Below are positions 1-8,151 of a DNA stretch of 64,000 nt, one piece after another; position 1 is the first letter of the stretch, and the number at the start of each line of letters is the position of its first letter. The stretch is from Aerophototrophica crusticola (GTDB lineage: Bacteria; Pseudomonadota; Alphaproteobacteria; Azospirillales; Azospirillaceae), in NCBI GenBank assembly GCA_001939945.1, contig MOEB01000001.1, positions 513,595 to 577,594 on the forward strand, written 5' to 3'. Under the pieces are notes generated by a model. That model was not told the DNA's origin and did no database searches. It was given only the letters and a program-made list of their open reading frames with translations. A program made the position numbers and the translations under genes.

Positions 1-474
1 GAAGGGCGGGTGGTGCATGATCACCAGGGTGGGGCCGGAATCTTCGCGCAGCCGCGCCTCCACCCAGGACAGGCGCGCGTCGCACAGGCGGCCCGGCACG
101 TCCATGGGGATCACCGTATCCAGGGCCAGGATACGCAATCCGCCGACCCGGTGCTCGTAATGCAGGAACTCGCCCTCCGCCGGGAACAGGCCCAAATGCC
201 CGAACGCCTCCCGCAGGCCCTGGCGGTCGTCATGGTTGCCGGGCAGGGGCAGGAAGGGAATCTCCAGCCGCCCCAGCAGTTCCGCCGCCGGCCCGTACTC
301 CCCCGGCTTCGGCCCGTTGCCGATGTCGCCGGTCACCACCACCAGGTCTGGCCGGGGCCGCAGGCCGTTCACCCGCTCCACCGCCCGGGCCAGGGCGGCA
401 TTGGTGTCATAACGCTTTACCGCCCGCTCGCCGGGCACTGTGCAATGCAGGTCGGAAAGCTGGGCGATGATCAT
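1..474 (-). CDS. metallophosphoesterase, CpdA-like 3',5'-cyclic-nucleotide phosphodiesterase (partial)
   Basis: Only the first 158 residues are visible; the gene runs off the left edge. It carries the class III metallophosphoesterase signature: D8-x-H10 in SDLH, G49-D50, the G79-N80-H81-D82 tetrapeptide and H154-H155 in MHHPPF. These residues bind the two metal ions of the phosphodiesterase centre. Members of this family hydrolyse cAMP (CpdA) or other phosphodiesters in the cytoplasm; the substrate here is inferred from general similarity only. The ATG at 474 is the first in-frame start before the DxH strand. The gene is divergent from the creatininase gene, 62 bp away. Confidence 0.8.
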   Translation of the reverse strand, partial: MIIAQLSDLHCTVPGERAVKRYDTNAALARAVERVNGLRPRPDLVVVTGDIGNGPKPGEYGPAAELLGRLEIPFLPLPGNHDDRQGLREAFGHLGLFPAEGEFLHYEHRVGGLRILALDTVIPMDVPGRLCDARLSWVEARLREDSGPTLVIMHHPPF

Positions 475-536
475 GGGCAGCGCTCCCCCCGTGGCCTATC
501 TTCCTGGTCAGCCGAGCCGACACCGGACACCCCACC

Positions 537-1298
537 ATGCCGCCCCGCCGTTGGGAAGAGCTGACCTCACCGGACATCGCCGCCCTCCTGCCGGAAACCG
601 TGGCGATCCTGCCCGTCTCGGCCACAGAGCAGCACGGCCCCCACCTGCCCCTGAACACGGACGCGGTGATCAATGCCGGCATCCTGGACAGGGCCTTGTC
701 CCAGCTGCCGGACAGCGTCCCCGCCCTGGCCCTGCCGCCCTGGGTCTACGGCTTCTCGCCTGAGCACCTGTCTTTCCCCGGCACCATGACCCTCCCGGCG
801 GAGGCGCTGCTGGCCGGCTGGCGCGCGGTGGCGGAGGGGGTGCACCGCGCGGGCCTGCGCCGACTCGTCCTGTTCAACAGCCATGGCGGCAACCCGCCGG
901 TCATGGAACTGCTGGCCTTCGAGCTGCGCCAGCGGCTGGGCATGCTGGTGGTGCCGGTGAGCTGGGGCCGCTTCGGCCTGCCCGACAGGCTGTTCCCGGA
1001 GGATGAGCTGAAATGGGGCATCCATGGCGGCGCCGTGGAGACCAGCCTGATGCTCCATTTGCGCCCGGACCTGGTGCGCGCCGACAAGCTCGCCGACTTC
1101 CGATCCGCCGCCGCTGGTTTGCGGACCAAGGCCCTGCGCCTGCACGACATCGGCTGGGCCGCCCAGGACCTGAACCCGGCCGGGGTCGTGGGTGACACCA
1201 CGCTCGCCACGGCGGGGAAGGGCGCCGCGGTGCTTGAGCACGCGGCACGGGGTCTGGCGACGTTGCTGGAAGAGGTCGCGGCCCACCCCTGGCCGTGA
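537..1298 (+). CDS. creatininase-family amidohydrolase
   Basis: A 253-residue protein with the family's metal-binding motifs: E31-x-H33 and D42 in the segment TEQHGPHLPLNTD, N114-S-H116-G-G-N119, and a later HGGAVETS segment. The length is normal for the family, which includes creatinine amidohydrolase, MftE-type peptidases and pyrrolopyrimidine-pathway amidases, all Zn/Mn-dependent hydrolases of cyclic or linear amides. Neither neighbour points to creatinine breakdown, so the substrate is unknown. The gene appears monocistronic, divergent from the phosphodiesterase gene and followed by REP-like repeats. Confidence 0.85.
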   Translation: MPPRRWEELTSPDIAALLPETVAILPVSATEQHGPHLPLNTDAVINAGILDRALSQLPDSVPALALPPWVYGFSPEHLSFPGTMTLPAEALLAGWRAVAEGVHRAGLRRLVLFNSHGGNPPVMELLAFELRQRLGMLVVPVSWGRFGLPDRLFPEDELKWGIHGGAVETSLMLHLRPDLVRADKLADFRSAAAGLRTKALRLHDIGWAAQDLNPAGVVGDTTLATAGKGAAVLEHAARGLATLLEEVAAHPWP

Positions 1299-1324
1299 CC
1301 TGTCGAACCTGTGCGCCGTGTACT

Positions 1325-1459
1325 GTCGGATTACGCTTCGCTAATCCGACCTACGATGCGGCACCCCGTAGGTCGGATTAGGCGCGTGAGCGCCGTAATC
1401 CGACGCCCAATCCCTCAGCCCCGTAGGTCGGATTAGGCGCCTTGGCGCTGTAATCCGAC
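1325..1459. repeat. three REP-like palindromic repeats
   Basis: Three copies of an element that begins GTAGGTCGGATTA and ends TAATCCGAC lie at 1325-1354, 1368-1404 and 1423-1459. The first copy is inverted relative to the other two. Each copy folds into a hairpin with a short, variable GC loop. The cluster fills the gap between the convergent creatininase and dps genes. Elements of this GTCGGATTA type are common REP sequences in proteobacteria and may help terminate or stabilise the flanking transcripts. Confidence 0.85.
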
Positions 1460-1475
1460 ACGCAACGGCCAGGCC

Positions 1476-1958
1476 TTAATCCTCCAGCAGGCTCCGCAGC
1501 ATCCACGCGGTCTTCTCATGGATCTGCAAGCGCTGGGTCAGCAGGTCGGCGGTGGCCTCGTCGCCGCCCTTCTCGGCGGCGGGGAACACGGCGCGGGCGG
1601 TGCGGGCGACAGCCTCATGGCCTTCCACCAGCTGCCGGATCATGTCCGTGGCGTTGGGCACGCCCTGCTCTTCGCGCACGCTGGTCAGCCGGCCGAACTG
1701 GCCGCCGCTGGCCGGGGCGAAGTGGCCCAGGGACCGGATGCGCTCCGCCAGCTCGTCCAGGGCGGTCCACAGCTCCGTGTACTGGGTCATGAACATGGTG
1801 TGCAGCGTGTTGAACTGCGGCCCGGTGACGTTCCAGTGGAAGCCATGGGTCTTCAGGTACAGCTGGAAGGTGTCGGCCAGCAGGCGCGACAGCCCCTCCG
1901 CGATGGCCTGCCGGTCCTCGGCGGCGATCCCGATGTCGATGGCGACGGACTTTGCCAT
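1476..1958 (-). CDS. dps: Dps, DNA-starvation/stationary-phase ferritin-like protein
   Basis: A 160-residue Dps-family protein, of normal length. The segment around residues 34-46 ([14 protein letters not shown]) holds the first ferroxidase-centre histidines (H38, H41), and the acidic residues of the second half-site follow in the [13 protein letters not shown] helix. Dps forms dodecamers that store iron as ferric oxide, consume hydrogen peroxide and bind DNA. The ATG at 1958 follows GGAGAGGAACC, a good ribosome-binding site. The gene is monocistronic with a roughly 70-nt region before a palindromic operator (2027-2043). A 7-bp inverted repeat (1985-1991/1999-2005) could form a hairpin in the mRNA leader. 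Confidence 0.93.
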   Translation of the reverse strand: MAKSVAIDIGIAAEDRQAIAEGLSRLLADTFQLYLKTHGFHWNVTGPQFNTLHTMFMTQYTELWTALDELAERIRSLGHFAPASGGQFGRLTSVREEQGVPNATDMIRQLVEGHEAVARTARAVFPAAEKGGDEATADLLTQRLQIHEKTAWMLRSLLED

Positions 1959-2026
1959 GGTTCCTCTCCGAATCCTCGTCTGCTCCCAGGAAGGATGGTC
2001 CTGGGCCCGGGCAGCGGCAAGAGCTT

Positions 2027-2043
2027 TTTAGAACTCTTCTAAA
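2027..2043 (-). promoter_or_regulatory. perfect palindrome upstream of dps, Irr/ICE-like
   Basis: The 17-bp sequence TTTAGAACTCTTCTAAA is a perfect 7-3-7 inverted repeat, 69 bp upstream of the dps start codon. It sits in an A/T-rich patch inside GC-rich surroundings, where the promoter should lie. From memory, the form TTTAGAA-N3-TTCTAAA matches the iron-control element bound by the Fur-family regulator Irr in alpha-proteobacteria. That assignment is inference; the palindrome itself is directly visible. Confidence 0.6.
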
Positions 2044-2100
2044 CAAGCGGGGCATGCCAGCCACGAACCCGCAGCCTACCGCAACGCCACAAACGGAACA

Positions 2101-2125
2101 GCCCCCTTCCCGGTGGGAAGGGGGC
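2101..2125 (-). terminator. GC-rich hairpin terminator for the upstream secreted-protein gene
   Basis: GCCCCCTTCCC and GGGAAGGGGGC form an 11-bp perfect stem with a 3-nt loop, 44 bp past the stop codon of the 2170-2547 gene. On the minus strand the stem is followed by TGTTCCGTTTGTGG, which is T-rich but not a clean T tract, so termination may be partial. Confidence 0.6.
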
Positions 2126-2169
2126 TGCGGCAATGGTCAATGCAAGGAGGTGAAAGGGGGCGGAACCCT

Positions 2170-2547
2170 TTACCGGCTCGGCAGCCCCAGGGACGGCACC
2201 ATCTCCGCGGTCTGGGTCCCGGTCAGGCTCGCCACCCGCTGCGCCGCGGCATGGTCGCTGCCCACGGTCCGCAGTGCATATTCGACCCGGCTCAGCCGGG
2301 CGGCCAGCGCAGCCTTCTCCTCGCCGGTCAGGCTGGCGCGGTTGGCGGCCAGCTCCTGGCGCAGGCTGGCCTCATGGGCCTTCAGCGCCGCCTCATAGGC
2401 CCGCACCTCGCTGGTGGGGGTGGCGGCGGTGATGGTGATCGGGGCGGGCAGGGGGGCCACGCCCTTCGTCTCGGCGGCGAGGGCGGGGCTGGCGAGGGAC
2501 AGCAGGGTCAGGGCAGAAGCGGCGGCCAGGGAAGCAAGGGTGCGCAT
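2170..2547 (-). CDS. small secreted protein of unknown function
   Basis: A 125-residue protein with a clear Sec signal peptide: MR, then a hydrophobic run of about 15 residues, ending in an ALA cleavage site at about residues 22-24. The mature part is alanine-rich and helical and may be a short coiled coil (about residues 45-100). I do not recognise a family. The ATG at 2547 is chosen because GGAGAG lies 4 nt upstream and the signal peptide begins there; the frame stays open further upstream, but without signal-like sequence. It is 143 bp downstream of the helicase gene on the same strand. Confidence 0.65.
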   Translation of the reverse strand: MRTLASLAAASALTLLSLASPALAAETKGVAPLPAPITITAATPTSEVRAYEAALKAHEASLRQELAANRASLTGEEKAALAARLSRVEYALRTVGSDHAAAQRVASLTGTQTAEMVPSLGLPSR

Positions 2548-2690
2548 CGATCTCTCCATCATCCTGGACTGTGGCGGGGCGCTCGCACGATGGGGCGCTC
2601 GACGCCGTCTGGATGAGGCGATCATGGCCCCCCAGGCCTGCCCGGAATGTGATGGTGACCACACCATTCATGATCAAAACGCATGGCAGC

Positions 2691-5192
2691 TTATAGGGCC
2701 AGCCGGGCTTGCCCGTCCCGCCGCGGCGCCAATTCCGGCACCGCCTCGGCCACCAGATCCTGCGCCGCCTCTTCCAGCAGCGCGTCGGTGGCGCTGCCAT
2801 AGACCGCCTCCCGCCCGATCTCCAGGATCACCGGCACGGCCAGGGGGGAGATGCGGTCCAGCCGCCGGTGCCGGATTCGCCCCTTGGCCCGGGCCAGCAG
2901 GTCCGACAGCCGCCGCACGTCGGTCAGTCCCGCCGCGGCGTCCGCCCGTGTGGCCCGCAGCAGCACATGCCCCGGCTCATGCTTGCGCAGAACGTCATAG
3001 ATCAGGTCGCTGCTGAAGGTGACCTGCCGCCCCGTCTTCTCCTGCCCCGGGTGCCGCCGCTCGATCAGGCCGGCGATGACCGCCACATTGCGGAACATGC
3101 GTTTCAGCATGGATGATTCCTCCATCCACGCCTCAAGGTCGTCCCCCAGCATGTCCTGGTCGAACAGGGCGTCGATGTCCCGGTCCGTGGGCGCCTTCAG
3201 GGCCCAGGTGGCCAGCACATAATCGGTGGCGACGAAGCCCAGCGGCTTCAGCCCCATCCGCTCCATCCGCCGGGTCAGCAGCATGCCCAGGGTCTGGTGG
3301 GCGTTGCGCCCCTCGAAGCAATAGGCGACCAAATATTCCTTGCCGTTCCGCGGGAAGCTCTCCACCAGCAGCCCCGACCTGTCCGGCAGGACGGAGCGGT
3401 GGCGTTGCAGCCGCAGCCATTCCTGCACCGCCTCCGGCAGCATCGCCCAGCGGTCCGGGTCCTCCAGGATGCCGCGCACCGTGTCGGCCAGGTGGGTGGA
3501 CAGGGGCAGCCGCCCGCCGGCATAGGCCGGCACCTTCGGCTCGCCCACGCCGCCCTTGGCGCACTGCACCTCCATCTCCCGCACGCCGAGGAACTTCAGC
3601 AATTGCCCGGCGAAGATGAAGGTGTCCCCCGGGGTCAGGCCGGTGACGAAATACTCCTCCACCTTGCCCAGCACGCCACCCCGGTTCAGGCGGACGTTCA
3701 GCATCACCTCCTCGACGATGGTGCCCACGTTCAGCCGGTACTGCCGCGCCACCATGGCGTTGGCCAGTTGCCAGAGCCCCGTCTCTTCGTCCTGTTTCAG
3801 CCGCTTGAACCGCTCATAGGCCCCCAGCGCGTAGCCGCCGGTCGCCACGAAGTCGAACACGTCGTCGAACTCGTCCCGGCTCAGGTCCGCATAGGGCGCG
3901 GCCTTCGTCACCTCCGCATACATCTCGTCCGCGCTGAACGGCCCGGCGCAGGCGGTGCCGGTGACGTGCTGGGCCAGCACGTCCAGGGCGCCGGGCCGCA
4001 GCCTGTCCCCGTCAAGCTGCCCGGCGCAGATGCTGTCCAGCGCCGCCTCGCATTCCAGAACCTCGAACCGGTTGGCGGGGACCAACAGGGCGCGGCTCGG
4101 TTCGTCCAGCCGGTGGTTGGCCCGGCCGATGCGCTGCAGCAGCCGCGACACCCCCTTGGGCGCCCCCACCTGCACCACCAGGTCCACCGCCGCCCAGTCG
4201 ATGCCCAGGTCGAGGGAGGAGGTGGCGACTACCGCCCGCAGCTTCCCCGCCGCCATGGCCGCCTCCACCTTGCGGCGCTGCTCCACGGCAAGCGACCCGT
4301 GGTGCAGGGCGATGGGCAGGTTCTCCTCGTTCAGCCGCCACAGCTCCTGGAACGCCAGCTCGGCCTGCGCCCGGGTATTGACGAAGACCAAGGTGGTGCC
4401 GTGCCGCTTGATCCGCTGGTACACCTCCGCCAGCGCGTGCAGGGCCATGTGGCCGGACCAGGGGAGGTACTCGGCGGTGGCCAGGATCTCCACCTCCGCC
4501 TTGGCCCCTGTCCGGCCCAGCACGGTGCGGACGGGCGCCAGCTCCCCCTCCTCGTCATGTAGCCGCCCGGTGGGCGACAGCCAGGCCACCAGCGCGTCCG
4601 GGTGCGCCACCGTGGCCGACAGCCCCACCCGCCGTACATGGGGCGCCAGCCTTGTCAGCCGCGCCAGCCCCAGGGCCAGCAGGTCCCCCCGCTTCGTCCC
4701 CGCCAGGGCATGCAACTCGTCGATGATGACGCAGCGCAGGCCCCGGAACATGTCCGCCGCCTCCTTGTACGACAGCATCAGCGCCAGGCTTTCCGGCGTC
4801 GTCATCAGGATGTGGGGCGGGTTGGTGCGCTGGCGGGCGCGCTTGGCGTCCGGCGTGTCGCCGGTGCGCGTCTCCGCCCTGATGGGCAGGCGCAGCTCGG
4901 CGATGGGCTGCTCCAGGTTCCGGGCGATGTCCACCGCCAGGGCCTTGAGGGGGGAGATGTACAGCGTGTGCAGCCCCGGCCGCGGCCGCTCCGCCAGCTC
5001 GATCAGGCTGGGCAGGAACCCCGCCAGCGTCTTGCCGCCGCCCGTCGGCGCGATCAGCAACGCGTTCTCCCCCGCCTCGGCCGCTGCCACCATGGCAAGC
5101 TGGTGCGGGTGCGGGCTCCAGCCGCGGGAGCGGAACCAGCCGGCGATGGCGGGGGGCAGGGGGCTGTCGGCGTGCATGGCGTCGATCATCAT
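2691..5192 (-). CDS. Lhr-like / ligase-associated DEXH-box DNA helicase
   Basis: An 833-residue superfamily 2 helicase. The Q-like PHQ (29-31), Walker A APTGGGKT (48-55), TTPES (motif Ib), DELH (158-161, motif II) and GLSAT (motif III) are all present, followed by the helicase C-terminal domain (LQRIGRANHR, motif VI) and an Lhr-type winged-helix and DUF-type tail. Length and motifs fit the ligase-associated DNA-damage-response helicase family. The usual partners (an ATP-dependent ligase, an exonuclease and the PdeM phosphoesterase) are not next to it here. The frame is open to 5366, but the conserved N-terminus begins near the ATG at 5192, preceded by GGTGGGG. Confidence 0.85.
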   Translation of the reverse strand: MMIDAMHADSPLPPAIAGWFRSRGWSPHPHQLAMVAAAEAGENALLIAPTGGGKTLAGFLPSLIELAERPRPGLHTLYISPLKALAVDIARNLEQPIAELRLPIRAETRTGDTPDAKRARQRTNPPHILMTTPESLALMLSYKEAADMFRGLRCVIIDELHALAGTKRGDLLALGLARLTRLAPHVRRVGLSATVAHPDALVAWLSPTGRLHDEEGELAPVRTVLGRTGAKAEVEILATAEYLPWSGHMALHALAEVYQRIKRHGTTLVFVNTRAQAELAFQELWRLNEENLPIALHHGSLAVEQRRKVEAAMAAGKLRAVVATSSLDLGIDWAAVDLVVQVGAPKGVSRLLQRIGRANHRLDEPSRALLVPANRFEVLECEAALDSICAGQLDGDRLRPGALDVLAQHVTGTACAGPFSADEMYAEVTKAAPYADLSRDEFDDVFDFVATGGYALGAYERFKRLKQDEETGLWQLANAMVARQYRLNVGTIVEEVMLNVRLNRGGVLGKVEEYFVTGLTPGDTFIFAGQLLKFLGVREMEVQCAKGGVGEPKVPAYAGGRLPLSTHLADTVRGILEDPDRWAMLPEAVQEWLRLQRHRSVLPDRSGLLVESFPRNGKEYLVAYCFEGRNAHQTLGMLLTRRMERMGLKPLGFVATDYVLATWALKAPTDRDIDALFDQDMLGDDLEAWMEESSMLKRMFRNVAVIAGLIERRHPGQEKTGRQVTFSSDLIYDVLRKHEPGHVLLRATRADAAAGLTDVRRLSDLLARAKGRIRHRRLDRISPLAVPVILEIGREAVYGSATDALLEEAAQDLVAEAVPELAPRRDGQARLAL

Positions 5193-5290
5193 GCCCCACC
5201 ATGTAGCACTCAAGGGCCTTTGGGGGAGTGGGTAGGGTCTGGCCCTAGCCTGCTCTTGCCGATCTTTTTGGGCAGGTCTATGCTCCACCC

Positions 5291-5581
5291 GTGAAGATCG
5301 GCTTCGACCCTGGCAAGAACGAGCGGAACATCCGCGAGCGTGGGCTGGCATTCCCCACGGCCGCACTGATTTTCCTGAGCGACACGCTGGAGTGGGATGA
5401 CCGCCGCTTCGACTATGGCGAGCGCCGGATCAAATGCATAGGCATGGTTGATGGCATCTGCCTTGCCGTGATCACCACTTGGCGGCTCGACCCGCTTGAT
5501 GGCCCATTTCGCTGGATCATCTCGGCACGGCGGGCAAATCGCAAGGAGAGGAGGGCTTATGAAGCTCATTTCCATCTATGA
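5291..5581 (+). CDS. brnT: BrnT-family ribonuclease toxin
   Basis: A 96-residue protein with the BrnT pattern: FDPGKNERNIRERGLAF at residues 5-21, a central TLEWDDRRFDYGERR segment and a C-terminal IISARRANRKERRAYE. BrnT is a RelE-fold mRNA interferase that is neutralised by its partner. The GTG start lies directly before KIGFDP and has no strong ribosome-binding site. A short inverted repeat (GCCGATC at 5258-5264, GATCGGC at 5296-5302) brackets the start and might be an autoregulatory site. The last 23 nt overlap the antitoxin gene. Confidence 0.85.
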   Translation: MKIGFDPGKNERNIRERGLAFPTAALIFLSDTLEWDDRRFDYGERRIKCIGMVDGICLAVITTWRLDPLDGPFRWIISARRANRKERRAYEAHFHL

Positions 5582-5912
5582 TCTTCCGCCCATGTCGGCT
5601 GAGACGCGGGCGAGGCTGGAGGCCACCACGGAAGAGGAAATCCAGCGCCAGATGGCCGAGGATGGCGATGAAGACCTTGACGAGGGCAATCCGCCCGACT
5701 TCCGCGTCGTCCGCCCCTACCCGGACCCCCGCGAACTTCGCCAGAACCTGCACATGACGCAGGAGGAGTTCGCGCGCGCCTTCGGCATCAACGTCTGGAC
5801 ACTGCGGGAGTGGGAGCAGAAGAAGGCCGAACCGGAAGGCCCGGCCCGCACCCTACTGCGGGTGATCGAGCGGAACCCGGACGTCGTCCGTCAAGCCGTG
5901 TCGGGGCGCTGA
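5559..5912 (+). CDS. XRE-type helix-turn-helix antitoxin partner of BrnT
   Basis: A 117-residue protein. The acidic N-terminal half (residues about 15-50) likely wraps the toxin. The C-terminal half is an HTH domain of the Cro/C1 type (RQNLHMTQEEFARAFGINV, then TLREWEQ), ending in a short helix. The ATG at 5559 follows AGGAGAGGAGGG, a very strong ribosome-binding site inside the brnT 3' end, so translation is coupled and antitoxin synthesis favoured. The classical BrnA antitoxin has a ribbon-helix-helix fold, so this HTH version is a variant pairing. Confidence 0.8.
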   Translation: MKLISIYDLPPMSAETRARLEATTEEEIQRQMAEDGDEDLDEGNPPDFRVVRPYPDPRELRQNLHMTQEEFARAFGINVWTLREWEQKKAEPEGPARTLLRVIERNPDVVRQAVSGR

Positions 5913-5913
5913 C

Positions 5914-6687
5914 ATGACCACCCCCGACCCCCGCCCCATCGGCATCATCTGCGCCATCCCGGAGGAGATCGCCCATTTCGGCGCGCATTTCCGGGAGGAG
6001 GGGGCGGACACCGTCGCCGGCTTCGCCTTCCGCCGCGGACAGCTTGACGGCCGCGCCGCCGTGGTGGTGGAGACGGGCATCGGCAAGGTCAACGCCGCCA
6101 CCGTGGCGACCCTGTTGCTGGAACGGTTCCGTTGCCGGGTGCTGCTGTTCAGCGGCGTCGCCGGCGGCTTGGACCCGGATTTGGGCGTGGGTGACGTGGT
6201 CGTGGCCGACAATCTCGTCCAGCACGACTACGGCGCCGTGTTCCGGGGGGAGGTGAAGACCTACCAGCCCGGCAACTTCCCCATGCCCGGCCTGCCGGAG
6301 GACCACGGCTACCCCATGGACCGCGCCCTGCTGGACAAGGTGCGCGGCGCCCTGGACGGCATCGACCTGCCCCCCCTGTCCGCCGCCGCCACGGGCGGGG
6401 AGGCTCGGCGGCCGCGGGTGGTCTATGGCACCATCCTGACCGGCGACCAGTTCGTGAACTGCGAGTCGACCCGCACCCGCCTGTTCACCCGCTTCGACGC
6501 CCGCGCGGTGGAGATGGAGGGCGGCGCCGTCGCCCAGGTGGCGGAGAAGTACGGCACCCCCTGGGTGGTGGTCCGTGCCCTGTCCGACCTGGCCGGCCAG
6601 GACAGCCACATGGACTTCCCCAGCTTCGTCCACGCCGCGGCGGAGTCGGCGGCCCGCATCGTCTGCCGTCTGGCCGGGGTGGTTTAA
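5914..6687 (+). CDS. mtnN: 5'-methylthioadenosine/S-adenosylhomocysteine nucleosidase
   Basis: A 257-residue PNP/UDP-family nucleosidase. It has the N-terminal GIICAIPEEI strand with the catalytic acid/base Glu, GIGKVNAA, FSGVAGGLDPDLGVGDVVVAD and the substrate-binding segment VEMEGGAVAQVA. The family cleaves MTA and SAH to adenine plus the thioribose or homocysteine product, recycling methyltransferase and polyamine by-products. Its start is 2 nt after the antitoxin stop codon, so it may be cotranscribed with the toxin-antitoxin pair. rarA follows with no gap. Confidence 0.9.
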   Translation: MTTPDPRPIGIICAIPEEIAHFGAHFREEGADTVAGFAFRRGQLDGRAAVVVETGIGKVNAATVATLLLERFRCRVLLFSGVAGGLDPDLGVGDVVVADNLVQHDYGAVFRGEVKTYQPGNFPMPGLPEDHGYPMDRALLDKVRGALDGIDLPPLSAAATGGEARRPRVVYGTILTGDQFVNCESTRTRLFTRFDARAVEMEGGAVAQVAEKYGTPWVVVRALSDLAGQDSHMDFPSFVHAAAESAARIVCRLAGVV

Positions 6688-7986
6688 GTGCCCGGCGGCC
6701 TCTTCGAGTCCCAGGCCCCCCGGCCCTTGGCCGACCGCCTCCGGCCCAAGAGCCTGGAAGAGGTGGTGGGGCAGGAGCACCTATTGAAACCCGACAGCCC
6801 CCTGGGCCGCATGGTCCGGGCGCGGCGCCTGACCAGCATGGTCCTCTGGGGCCCGCCGGGGGTGGGCAAGACCACCATCGCCCGCCTGCTGGCCCTGGCC
6901 TCCGACCTGCATTTCGAGCCGCTGTCCGCCGTGTTCAGCGGCGTGGCCGACCTGCGCAAGGTGTTCGAGGCGGCGAAGGCCCGCCGCGCCGCCGGCCAGG
7001 GCACCCTGCTGTTCATCGATGAGATCCACCGTTTCAACCGCTCCCAACAGGACGGCTTCCTGCCCTATGTGGAGGACGGCACCGTCACCCTGGTCGGCGC
7101 CACGACGGAGAACCCCAGCTTCGAGCTGAACGCGGCGCTCCTCTCCCGCGCCCAGGTCTTCGTCCTGAACCGGCTGGATGAGGCGGCGCTGGAAAAGCTC
7201 TTGGCCCGGGCGGAGGCGGAAGAGGGCCGCCCGCTGCCGCTGGATGCCGACGCCCGCACGGCCCTCAAGGCCATGGCCGATGGCGACGGCCGCTATTGCT
7301 TGAACCTGTGCGAGGAGCTGTTCGCCCTGCCGCCCGGCACGGTGCTGGACACGGCCGGCCTCGCCACCGCCGTGCAGCGGCGCATGCCCCTCTACGACAA
7401 GGCGCAGGAGGGGCACTACAACCTGATCTCCGCCCTGCACAAGTCGCTCCGCGGCTCCGACACGGACGCCGCGCTCTACTGGTACGCCCGCATGCTGGCG
7501 GGGGGCGAGGACCCGCGCTACATCGCCCGCCGCCTGCTGCGCTTCGCGGTGGAGGATGTGGGCATGGCCGACCCCGGCGCCCTGGCCCAGGCCGTGGCGG
7601 CGTGGGAAAGCTATGAGCGCCTGGGCAGCCCGGAGGGGGAGCTGGCCATCGCCCAGCTGGTCATCTATCTGGGCACCGCGCCCAAGTCCAACGCGGCCTA
7701 CGTGGCCTACAAGGCGGCGGTGTCCGCGGCGAAGGAGACGGGCAGCCTGTCCCCGCCCAAGCACATCCTCAACGCGCCCACCAAGCTGATGAAGCAGCTC
7801 GGCTACGGCAAGGGCTACGCCTACGACCACGACACGGCGGAGGGCTTCAGCGGCCAGGACTACTTCCCGGAGGAGATGGGCCGGCGGGAGTTCTACAGGC
7901 CGGTGGAGCGCGGCTTCGAGCGGGAGGTGAAGAAGCGCCTGGACTATTGGGCCCGCCTGCGGGCGGAAAAGTCGGAGAAGACCTGA
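6688..7986 (+). CDS. rarA: RarA/MgsA replication-associated recombination ATPase
   Basis: A 432-residue AAA+ ATPase of the clamp-loader clade. It has Walker A GPPGVGKT (55-62), Walker B FIDEIHR (109-115), sensor 1 GATTENPSFE and the family's C-terminal tetramerisation region (HYNLISALHKSLRGSD; MLAGGEDPRYIARR). RarA acts at stalled replication forks and gaps. The GTG start immediately follows the mtnN stop codon (TAA-GTG), which implies translational coupling. The length matches the family. Confidence 0.95.
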   Translation: MPGGLFESQAPRPLADRLRPKSLEEVVGQEHLLKPDSPLGRMVRARRLTSMVLWGPPGVGKTTIARLLALASDLHFEPLSAVFSGVADLRKVFEAAKARRAAGQGTLLFIDEIHRFNRSQQDGFLPYVEDGTVTLVGATTENPSFELNAALLSRAQVFVLNRLDEAALEKLLARAEAEEGRPLPLDADARTALKAMADGDGRYCLNLCEELFALPPGTVLDTAGLATAVQRRMPLYDKAQEGHYNLISALHKSLRGSDTDAALYWYARMLAGGEDPRYIARRLLRFAVEDVGMADPGALAQAVAAWESYERLGSPEGELAIAQLVIYLGTAPKSNAAYVAYKAAVSAAKETGSLSPPKHILNAPTKLMKQLGYGKGYAYDHDTAEGFSGQDYFPEEMGRREFYRPVERGFEREVKKRLDYWARLRAEKSEKT

Positions 7987-8041
7987 CGCGCCAGTCGTTT
8001 ACCGCCCTGCGCCGTCGTCTTTGCGCCGCAATCGTGTTGCA

Positions 8042-8070
8042 TTGACAACGGGCTGCGCTGCGGGTGCAAT
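8042..8070 (+). promoter_or_regulatory. sigma70-type promoter for the polyamine-binding protein
   Basis: A perfect TTGACA (8042-8047) is followed after 17 bp by TGCAAT (8065-8070, four of six matches to the -10 consensus). It lies 82 bp before the start codon of the binding-protein gene and after the rarA stop codon, and is well placed to drive the strongly expressed first gene of the importer. Confidence 0.6.
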
Positions 8071-8151
8071 GCGGCCCGTCCGGGAGGGGGTCTCCCGGGG
8101 CGCGGGACAGCGATCCGTCCCCCGCCCGTCCCATCCGTTGGGGGTCTGTTG

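Noticed and set aside
1-474. assignment of the first gene as the ligase-associated phosphoesterase PdeM
   Set aside because: Its motif layout (SDLH, GD, GNHD, HHPPF) is that of CpdA-type phosphodiesterases, and the helicase gene is not in the same operon.
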